A DNA stretch of 64,000 nt from a virus. Under the pieces are notes generated by a model. The model searched no databases, was not told the DNA's origin, and saw nothing but the letters and a program-made list of their open reading frames with translations. The position numbers were made by a program, and so were the translations under genes. Within the stretch, counting starts at the first letter, position 1; each line of letters opens with the position of its first letter. Below, one piece after another: positions 54,791 to 61,934 of the stretch. The DNA lies in the IMG/VR virus record IMGVR_UViG_3300029258_005166, positions 1 to 64,000 of that record; one strand, given 5' to 3'.

Positions 54791-56976
54791 CCTTCTATTG
54801 CGTCCATGAGTTTTCTTGGATCTATAATACCATATCCTTCAAAAAACTTTCTTCCCGCGAGCTTTCTATTGCGAATCGGAGTTGTATGGGTTCTGAGTAC
54901 CTTGCGATAATCATCAACTGTTTTCAATGTTAGTTGATCGGTCTTTCTGCTGTAAGCCAACAACAATGCTGCCACTCCACAGGCAAACGGAGCCGCCATA
55001 CTGGTTCCCGAGAGAAAGGCATACCAATTGTCGGGGACCGTGCTGAAAATCCTTCCGCCCGGTGCCATAAAATCTAATTGTTTACCAGTATTTGAAAAAT
55101 CAGATCTATCTAGGTCTTCATCAATAGAGCCAATCGAAATTGTTTCGGGATAAGCCGCTGGGTAGAAAACTTCGTCTGTTCTGCCCGCATTGCCAGCCGC
55201 GACGAAGCACGGGATTCCTCTCTTGGCCGCAAACTGTATGGCCTTACGAACCTGTTGAATGGGTCGTGGGGCTCCCAAAGACAAACACATCATGTCGGCA
55301 CCTTGAGTGACTGCCCAACGAATCCCTCTGGCTACATTTTCTAAGTTTCCATCGCCCTTCTCATTGAGAACCTTTACCGGCAATACCTTAGATTTGGGAG
55401 CCACACCGACCGTGCCGATCTTATTATCCAGGGCACAGATGATACCCGTGACGTGTGTGTTTGATACAAAGTGACCATTTGCAATATAAGTATTTGTTTT
55501 TTGGGTTGTGAAATCGTAAAAATTTCCTTCAAAAACTTCCTGATGGATATTTTTTATTCTTCTTATGGATCTTCTTTGACTGGTTTGATTTGCCAATATC
55601 CTTTGTTTTTTGTGCGGTGAAGCAATCCACTTAGCAATTTCCGCTGGCAATTTGCTGAAAACCACATTAAATATTGGAAATTTAAGGTTATTTTTTCCTC
55701 TGAATTTGTTTTTGTACCTAACAATACCAGCAGATATTCCAATTCCATTTAAGATTGCAGATAGATGTTCTGCAAAATCTTTTGAAACAGTAGTAACTCG
55801 ATTACCCGTGTTAGTTCTTGAAATACACCCATCACCATCAATAACACCACCAAGAAATGCTTGAATGATAGCAAGCGGTGATTTTCCTATAAATTCAGGC
55901 AAAGTCTGGAAATAAGTTTTTCCTTTTGATTTAATTCCTACCGCTTGCAATAGCAAAACAAGTCTTTTTGAATTTATCAACAATCTCGGACAGCGATTCT
56001 TTGGACAATCTATTCTACAATTGAATCCCAATTCTTTAAGAAATCTTTTTGCTTGTTCTAAGATCGCTTCATTTTTATTTGTTATGTCAACTCGATAGTT
56101 GCGATCATGAATGATATGGCCATCGGTCAACACTAAGCCACAAATATATGCCAATTTTTCATTTGCAAATTCGGTAGACATAACCCATTGTTTTTGCCGA
56201 CACTTTTTGCAATTTGATTTCGGGATTTTACATTTTGGGATATGCCCACAATTTTTGCATCTCCAAACTTCATACGTGATTCTGTAGGGCTCGCTTGAAA
56301 GGCTAACTGAACTATTGGATAAAATCAGCCTGTCTTCTTTGTCTAATTCATCTGCTCTTTTCTTGAAAATTTTTGACCTGCGTCCTTTTGTCATTCTCGA
56401 AACGATTACCGGGTGCCACGGTGTTAACTTCAATTCAAGTCCACCTTCCATCTCAATACAGATTAAATTGGTTTTTACTGGCATTTTGTGAACGTGCGTT
56501 ACAGTATCAACCACAGTTTTTTCTGTTTTTAGATCGAAAGAAATGGTTTTGATTCCTAGAGAAGAAACATCACGTAATTTTGATGTATACCCATCTGAAA
56601 ATTTTTGGTTTTGTTCCTGTACGGGCAACCGATTATAGAGTTCTTCTATGGTTTCTGTACCGCAAAAATTAGTTTGGATGATCGATGATGGATGGACACA
56701 TCCATGTTGATTGTCGTCCCAAGGTTTTCGTCGAGGATTGATGAAATTGACTCCGGGAAGAAGGTTTGCTTTGAGATCAGGATGATCTAAATCACAGCCT
56801 GTATCCAGAACAGCGACTTTTACACCCTCACCCTTAGTGATTTTCCATGCATCGGGCAAATCAAAAGTGCTTATACCCCAGCCCAAGTGCTGTCGGATTT
56901 CCTGTATGGATACAATCTCCTCCCTTTTGAAAGGAAATAGACTGCACTCTCCTTTCTTCTTTTTCTTAGCAGCCAT
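54787..56976 (-). CDS. Subtilisin-like serine protease interrupted by an intein
   Basis: 729 residues before splicing, 315 after. Residues 1-92 and 507-729 form a subtilase: Asp58 in VAVLDTG, His91 at the end of DDNQHG, then the intein, then THVTG, and Ser659 in GTSMAAP. The intein sits inside the HGTHV motif, so protease activity requires splicing. There is no signal peptide, which suggests an intracellular or virion protease. GGAGG precedes the ATG. Confidence 0.92.
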   Translation of the reverse strand: MAAKKKKKGECSLFPFKREEIVSIQEIRQHLGWGISTFDLPDAWKITKGEGVKVAVLDTGCDLDHPDLKANLLPGVNFINPRRKPWDDNQHGCVHPSSIIQTNFCGTETIEELYNRLPVQEQNQKFSDGYTSKLRDVSSLGIKTISFDLKTEKTVVDTVTHVHKMPVKTNLICIEMEGGLELKLTPWHPVIVSRMTKGRRSKIFKKRADELDKEDRLILSNSSVSLSSEPYRITYEVWRCKNCGHIPKCKIPKSNCKKCRQKQWVMSTEFANEKLAYICGLVLTDGHIIHDRNYRVDITNKNEAILEQAKRFLKELGFNCRIDCPKNRCPRLLINSKRLVLLLQAVGIKSKGKTYFQTLPEFIGKSPLAIIQAFLGGVIDGDGCISRTNTGNRVTTVSKDFAEHLSAILNGIGISAGIVRYKNKFRGKNNLKFPIFNVVFSKLPAEIAKWIASPHKKQRILANQTSQRRSIRRIKNIHQEVFEGNFYDFTTQKTNTYIANGHFVSNTHVTGIICALDNKIGTVGVAPKSKVLPVKVLNEKGDGNLENVARGIRWAVTQGADMMCLSLGAPRPIQQVRKAIQFAAKRGIPCFVAAGNAGRTDEVFYPAAYPETISIGSIDEDLDRSDFSNTGKQLDFMAPGGRIFSTVPDNWYAFLSGTSMAAPFACGVAALLLAYSRKTDQLTLKTVDDYRKVLRTHTTPIRNRKLAGRKFFEGYGIIDPRKLMDAIEG
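55459..56700 (-). mobile_element. Intein with LAGLIDADG endonuclease
   Basis: 414 residues (93-506 of the host protein), starting with Cys and ending with Asn. Block B TPWHP (His188) and block F (NFYDFTTQKTNTYIANGH) are visible; two LAGLIDADG motifs (GLVLTDG near 281-286, GGVIDGDG near 376-383) form a homing endonuclease; a Cys-rich insert lies between. The +1 residue is Thr. The penultimate residue is Ser instead of the usual His. The stretch is AT-rich against its flanks. Confidence 0.92.
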
Positions 56977-56988
56977 AGTACCTCCTTG

Positions 56989-57450
56989 CTACTTTTCGGT
57001 TTTAAGCTTATCCCTCCATTCGCCGTTTCGATACTTGCCTACAATCCAATCAATAGAAGTCGAAATCAGGTTATAAATGATGTATTCTTTGATTTTCGCC
57101 GCAAACGGTTTTAGCCAGATAGGAACGGCTTCTTTGACAACATACTCATATAAAGCGTCAATATATTTCAATACAGTCGCCTTCTTGTCGGCCCCATCCT
57201 CTAGAACGTCATCAACCATGTTGATGAACTCATCCAAACTGTCAAGCAGAAACTTGGTCACGCTACCAAGATCAATTTTAGCTCCCCACTTCCAGAACTT
57301 CCAGAAGTCCCACCAACTTTTCTTTTTTTCTTCTTTAGAGGCATCCCATTCATCAGCAAGTGCCAATATCCGTCTGTCCATTTCCGCGATATTGTGTACT
57401 ACACCTGCTGGGTCCCCTTCTACTTTTTCCAAATTAAGTTTTCGAATCAT
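56989..57450 (-). CDS. Hypothetical protein, 153 aa
   Basis: A Trp/Lys-rich protein with a WWDFWKFWKW segment (about 46-55) and amphipathic helices, possibly membrane-associated through its C-terminal half. No family. Preceded by no strong ribosome site; starts after the 73-aa gene and lies before the subtilase. Confidence 0.5.
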   Translation of the reverse strand: MIRKLNLEKVEGDPAGVVHNIAEMDRRILALADEWDASKEEKKKSWWDFWKFWKWGAKIDLGSVTKFLLDSLDEFINMVDDVLEDGADKKATVLKYIDALYEYVVKEAVPIWLKPFAAKIKEYIIYNLISTSIDWIVGKYRNGEWRDKLKTEK

Positions 57451-57452
57451 TT

Positions 57453-57674
57453 TTAACCCCCTATAATGTCAATCGCCTCTTGTAGTGTGCATAACTCCTC
57501 TTCAAGAAAAACGCGATTAAATGTGGTTTCGTACACTTTCACATCGGTTACGGGAAAACCACCGAAAAGGTAGCCATCGTTTAGAAAGCGAGCTTTAATA
57601 GTGACTTTTTCAAGGAAACCCTCTTCGGCACTTTTTAGTATGTAAACCGTTTCCATGATGTCGTATTTAAACAT
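57453..57674 (-). CDS. Small protein, 73 aa
   Basis: A beta-rich protein (MFKYDIMETVYILKSAEEG ...). I use the ATG at 57674 with GGGAGG four bases upstream; the longer frame overlaps the divergent GT9 gene. Function unknown. Confidence 0.5.
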   Translation of the reverse strand: MFKYDIMETVYILKSAEEGFLEKVTIKARFLNDGYLFGGFPVTDVKVYETTFNRVFLEEELCTLQEAIDIIGG

Positions 57675-57737
57675 CACACCTCCCGCACAATCCTTGTGAT
57701 TTCCTACTCTATATAGGGTAGGGCAAGGGTAGTTTAC

Positions 57738-58688
57738 ATGACAAAAGTCAGACAATCAACCGTGATAAGAAAAAAGAGTGTTTTATTTGTGTTGGGTGGC
57801 GGGATTGGAAACATAATTCAAGCCACACCAGCAATTAGGATCGCTTCCGTTGATTGGAATGTGGATGTTTTGCTACACTGTAACAGTACAAGCGATCTCA
57901 AGATTTTCGATATTCCCGAGATCCATAAACTTTATGTAAACACCGCACCCAGATTAAATTACGAATACCAACTCAATGGCCCATTTACTCCTGGGAAGAA
58001 GCACAAAGCCAATAAGGTGTGTAAATCTCGAATCCACTATGCCCAACACATCCCGGAGGCAAACGTTTACTTGGACTTGGTTGCCCAAATGGGAATGAAA
58101 ATAGATGAAATACCACACACCAAGATCAACATAGGCATCAAAGGACCCTATCCCAAAAACCATGAAACGGTGACCATCTATCCGGGATCTAAATACGAAT
58201 GGTCAATGAAGCGATGGGATAAATACGATGAGTTGGCTAAACATTTTGATAACGTGGTTGTAGTTGGCACACATAATGACATACATTCCAATGGTAAGCT
58301 CCCTTGGTTTACTAAACAATGGCATTGGCCCAAAAATACAGAATTTTTCAGCGGGACTTTGCAGGAAGCGGCCTTCATTATTTCAAAATGCAAAATGTTT
58401 GTTGGGAATGATGGGGGCTTGGCCCATGTTGCAGCCGCGACTAGTGTGCCAACATTCATCTTGTTTGGTCCCTCGTCCACAGTCAAGAACAAGCCACCGG
58501 TGCCCAATGCCAAAGTAATTGCAATGGATATTCCCTGTAGGCCCTGCCAATTCAGGACAGAATTTCCTGGCAGTAAGAAGCAGATATTCGGGGCAAACAA
58601 GAATGATTGCGAGCATCACATGAAGTGTTTGAGAGATCTGTCTGTGAGAAATGTTTTGAAACAAATCAAAAGTTACTCAAGAGGATAA
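57738..58688 (+). CDS. Family 9 glycosyltransferase (heptosyltransferase-like)
   Basis: 316 residues, GT-B fold. VLGGGIGNIIQATPAI at the start, IYPGSKYEWSMKRWD and GNDGGLAHVAAATSVPTFILFGPSS match LPS heptosyltransferases, which move a heptose from ADP-heptose to lipid A core. This does not prove the sugar. A Cys-rich segment (CRPCQF) follows. It diverges from the gene at 57453 and overlaps the sulfotransferase gene by 16 bases. Confidence 0.88.
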   Translation: MTKVRQSTVIRKKSVLFVLGGGIGNIIQATPAIRIASVDWNVDVLLHCNSTSDLKIFDIPEIHKLYVNTAPRLNYEYQLNGPFTPGKKHKANKVCKSRIHYAQHIPEANVYLDLVAQMGMKIDEIPHTKINIGIKGPYPKNHETVTIYPGSKYEWSMKRWDKYDELAKHFDNVVVVGTHNDIHSNGKLPWFTKQWHWPKNTEFFSGTLQEAAFIISKCKMFVGNDGGLAHVAAATSVPTFILFGPSSTVKNKPPVPNAKVIAMDIPCRPCQFRTEFPGSKKQIFGANKNDCEHHMKCLRDLSVRNVLKQIKSYSRG

Positions 58689-59377
58689 CCGAATCTATCC
58701 ATAAGCTCTTTGTTCGTTTTGATGACGGCCTCTCGCAGCTTTGGACTATACTTGCATTTTCCCTTCCACTCATGAGATCTCGATGTCACGTTCGCTTCGG
58801 GATAAGTCAGAATAACCGACTTGTCAAAATCCTCATTGGCTCTTTCCAGCACCGCGATCAAGTCGCGACGAAGGTATTCCGACTTCCCCACGAAATCTAC
58901 CTTCTTATCGCCCTCTTCCCATTTACCGTTTATCTTTTTGTAGCCCAGGCGTCCCAGCATAGCATTGCTGACAAAATCAGGGAAGTATTCCAGGTAGTAC
59001 CTGATAAACTCGCTGAAATCGTAACTGAGACAAACCGCTTCGATTTTTCGACTACCCAATTCCTTTTCTTTGAGCCACCTTTCTATCGCCCCCGTTCTTA
59101 TCGAATAAGACCATTTGCTTTGCAACCAAGTTAGAGGGTTTCTTACAAAGGTAAAAATCAATCTGTGTTTGGGCCTCGGATTGACTTTCGTCCAATTGTC
59201 AACCATCAAATCATCGTAGACTTGCTCGATACCCGAATGTCGTCTTTGTATAACAGTCTTTTCTGCGGGTCCACTCTCTAAGTACGGCATCTTCATGGCC
59301 CGAACCACTTGTCTACAAAACGATCCTCCTGTCTTGGGGATGTGGATCATTGCACTGTTAGGAAGAATTAGGGCCAT
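58673..59377 (-). CDS. Sulfotransferase-family protein 1
   Basis: 234 residues. HIPKTGGSF near the start is the PAPS 5'-phosphosulfate loop, and FTFVRNPLTWLQS is the 3'-phosphate site (Arg). Family enzymes transfer sulfate from PAPS to carbohydrate. The substrate is unknown. It is convergent with the GT9 gene and followed by a second sulfotransferase. Confidence 0.85.
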   Translation of the reverse strand: MALILPNSAMIHIPKTGGSFCRQVVRAMKMPYLESGPAEKTVIQRRHSGIEQVYDDLMVDNWTKVNPRPKHRLIFTFVRNPLTWLQSKWSYSIRTGAIERWLKEKELGSRKIEAVCLSYDFSEFIRYYLEYFPDFVSNAMLGRLGYKKINGKWEEGDKKVDFVGKSEYLRRDLIAVLERANEDFDKSVILTYPEANVTSRSHEWKGKCKYSPKLREAVIKTNKELMDRFGYPLE

Positions 59378-59393
59378 GTCTTAGATATGCATA

Positions 59394-60011
59394 TTAAAGA
59401 TAATCGTTGCGAAACAGCCAGTTATGGAAGGTGATTCGAATCAAGTCCTGCATGTAAGGAGATAGTGTTTTTTTGTAGGAACCAGGAGTGCCATCCGTGA
59501 TGTGGTTCGAATGCAACAATGTAACCGGATCACGCTGGTTGCCCTTAGGAATAGGCAACGACTCAATTTTTTTATGGATTGCTGCGGGATTGACCTCAAC
59601 CTTCAACAATTTCGCTAAGTCCTGGATGTATAGGTTCTTGTTTCGCACAAGATCCTCATACTTGATCTCTAGATGGCTAAAAGGCTTCCATGGACGATAT
59701 TCCCGCACTATTATCCTGTGCAGATAGTCGATACACTCGCTTTGGTCTATGAGTCCCCTTCGAACCGCCGAGGCGGCAATATCCCGTAGATCTCTTTTGG
59801 TGGTAAAGATTCTGTCTGAATCTAGAAGAAATTTTCTTTTGTTATGGCATTTGACAACGTGGATCGGTGCGGTATTTTCGGCATCATAATCAGTAGCAAA
59901 GCACGAATAGACTTCATCCCCAGTGACTTCCATAATCAGTCGCACAGCGTTAAAAAGCCACGTACTGCCCGATCTGTGACAACCAGCACAAGTAATTTTC
60001 TTTGTTGGCAT
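59394..60011 (-). CDS. Sulfotransferase-family protein 2
   Basis: 205 residues from ATG 60011. CHRSGSTWLFNAVRLI is the 5'-phosphosulfate loop (RSGST), and TTKRDLRDIAAS with its Arg fits the 3'-phosphate site. The longer frame has no ribosome site. Divergent from sulfotransferase 3 with 25 bases between starts. Confidence 0.82.
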   Translation of the reverse strand: MPTKKITCAGCHRSGSTWLFNAVRLIMEVTGDEVYSCFATDYDAENTAPIHVVKCHNKRKFLLDSDRIFTTKRDLRDIAASAVRRGLIDQSECIDYLHRIIVREYRPWKPFSHLEIKYEDLVRNKNLYIQDLAKLLKVEVNPAAIHKKIESLPIPKGNQRDPVTLLHSNHITDGTPGSYKKTLSPYMQDLIRITFHNWLFRNDYL

Positions 60012-60036
60012 ATCTACTATTATATAGGAAAGAAAA

Positions 60037-60696
60037 ATGATTGTTGTTAAGCTATTTGGTTTGCCTAGAACTTGCACCAATGTAATTGAGGTGGCTCTAA
60101 AGACAAACTTCAAAAATCTGGTAATTTGGACGAATTTTCCCTGTTGGAAGCACGGGGAAAACACGCACGTCGGGAGAACTATTAAGAGAGAAAAGCACCG
60201 ACAACATCCAGCCGTAGACACAGACGATCTTAAGTTTATTGTCTGTACCAAAAACCCATACGACTGGCTCGTTTCCCTTTATAATTTTGAGGTTATAAGC
60301 AAACGACAGAAGAAGAGCTTCGATGACTTCCTAAGAACTCCCACATGGCACTATCGGAACGAAAACGAAAATAACGATGCCATCACCAAATTCAATACTT
60401 TGACATATCATTGGTTGACCATGTTCGATGATTCCTCGGCCTTGCAGCAAGTCAAATCGGAAGACATGAGAAAGAATCAGGTTGCCCTTCTGACTCGGTT
60501 GGAAAAAGCATTCGGTCTCACCAGACAACGTGCTGATCTAGCTCCCGTCATCAAACGAATCGCTCCGGGAGCCAAAATCACCAAGGAGAAGTTCAAGAAA
60601 AAAGAGATGGACTTCTCGAAAAAGCAGATGGAGTTCATCAACTCTCGTTTGGATCGCAAAACCATGAAGATCGCCAAATATACTTTTAAACGGTAG
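60037..60696 (+). CDS. Sulfotransferase-like protein 3
   Basis: 219 residues. FGLPRTCTN matches the P-loop-like 5' motif loosely, and CTKNPYDWLVSLYNF fits the 3'-phosphate segment with Lys in place of the usual Arg. Weaker match than the other two, but the order and context support it. Divergent from sulfotransferase 2; its last 11 bases overlap the methyltransferase. Confidence 0.72.
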   Translation: MIVVKLFGLPRTCTNVIEVALKTNFKNLVIWTNFPCWKHGENTHVGRTIKREKHRQHPAVDTDDLKFIVCTKNPYDWLVSLYNFEVISKRQKKSFDDFLRTPTWHYRNENENNDAITKFNTLTYHWLTMFDDSSALQQVKSEDMRKNQVALLTRLEKAFGLTRQRADLAPVIKRIAPGAKITKEKFKKKEMDFSKKQMEFINSRLDRKTMKIAKYTFKR

Positions 60697-61363
60697 AACA
60701 CATATACATTTTTCTACAATGCCCCGTGTGATTCTCTCTTCGGAACTCGCCGTTATTCAGATAGGTTCTCTCATGAAGCCAGAAGCACCAAGAGCCCGGT
60801 CTTTCGGGAGTAATGTCTACAACCGTCATACCCGTTGATTTAAGTTGCTTTTCAAGCCATGCGTAGCTGAACCTTGATCCCTGCGAATCGGGCAGATGAT
60901 GGTCGTGATTGGTTTTTTTGCCTCTCGAAACAACTTGATCGATTCGATCAGAGTCATCGGAATCGCGAACGATTGTGGAAATAAAGATTGTGCCTCCATC
61001 ACGCAAACAACCCGGCATTCCTTTGACGAGTTTTTCTGGATTCGGGAGATGATAAAGCAGCCCCAAGCAAAGGACATAGTCAAAACAACCCGGCATCGGC
61101 AGCCGATCTTTGCTGAAGTCCATTCGATGCCAATCTCTTTTAGGAAATCTCTTTTTCCCTTCTTCTATGTTGGCCGCCCGACCTTCTACAGAAACCACGG
61201 TGGCCCCCAGTTTTTCGAAATCGCCCCCTGGCAGGCCTATTCCCGCCCCCAACTCTATCATCATTTTGCCTTGAAAGTCATTCCGAGGCACAAAGTCAAA
61301 GATTCTGGCATTCCTGTCCGAGATAGCTGAAGTGTAGTGTCTCTTGTCAAATACAAATTCCAT
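60686..61363 (-). CDS. Class I SAM-dependent methyltransferase A
   Basis: 225 residues. IELGAGIGLPGGDFE is motif I; CLGLLYHLPNPEKLV is the post-II/III region typical of small-molecule methyltransferases. Probably methylates a sugar or related small molecule in the glycan block. No ribosome site is obvious. It faces sulfotransferase 3. Confidence 0.8.
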   Translation of the reverse strand: MEFVFDKRHYTSAISDRNARIFDFVPRNDFQGKMMIELGAGIGLPGGDFEKLGATVVSVEGRAANIEEGKKRFPKRDWHRMDFSKDRLPMPGCFDYVLCLGLLYHLPNPEKLVKGMPGCLRDGGTIFISTIVRDSDDSDRIDQVVSRGKKTNHDHHLPDSQGSRFSYAWLEKQLKSTGMTVVDITPERPGSWCFWLHERTYLNNGEFRRENHTGHCRKMYMCSTV

Positions 61364-61370
61364 AGTGACC

Positions 61371-61934
61371 TCAGTTTTTCCAAGCTACGACTAGCGATTT
61401 GTTGACTTCGGGATATTCGTACTTTTTGAAGACGCTAGCGTAAAGTTTGTCGCGTTCTTTCCAGGTGAATTGCTTTTTATGCCATTTGGTGTCTGGGTGG
61501 TTCAGTGGTATGCTGGTAACAATGACTCCTTTGTCCTTCACCAATTCGTTAAACAGCCTCAAAATCTTTTCTTGTCCACTAGGCAGATGTTCAAGAGTTT
61601 CAAATGATACAATTGCATCAAGAGGCTCGTTGATGTGGCTCTTCAAGTCATTGATGTCACCAAGTTTCCATTGGATGTTGGGATGGTCGTTGAATCGTTT
61701 GCAAAGACGCAACGCTTCTTCTGAGTTGTCCATCGAAGTTACCTTGCAGCCATGAAGTGCAAGCATCTTACTCCCATATCCAGAACCACAGGCCACATCC
61801 AAGACCGAGTTTTTGGATTTGATAAGCGACAAGGCATATTTGTATCGAATCAAGTGGTTGCGTCTGACAGAATCTATTTGATCGATATTCTCTAAGGCCG
61901 CTTCAACATCTCTTATGACTATTCTTTCTCCCAT
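61371..61934 (-). CDS. Class I SAM-dependent methyltransferase B
   Basis: 187 residues. VLDVACGSGYGSKML is motif I and IVSFETLEHLPSGQEKIL the following strand and loop. Similar to methyltransferases of surface-sugar clusters. It begins 16 bases inside the two-domain GT2 stop and precedes methyltransferase A by 7 bases. Confidence 0.83.
   Translation of the reverse strand: MGERIVIRDVEAALENIDQIDSVRRNHLIRYKYALSLIKSKNSVLDVACGSGYGSKMLALHGCKVTSMDNSEEALRLCKRFNDHPNIQWKLGDINDLKSHINEPLDAIVSFETLEHLPSGQEKILRLFNELVKDKGVIVTSIPLNHPDTKWHKKQFTWKERDKLYASVFKKYEYPEVNKSLVVAWKN

Noticed and set aside
59394-60251. Long N-terminal extension of sulfotransferase 2
   Set aside because: The extra 80 residues have no domain and overlap the divergent sulfotransferase start; ATG 60011 with the family start is better.
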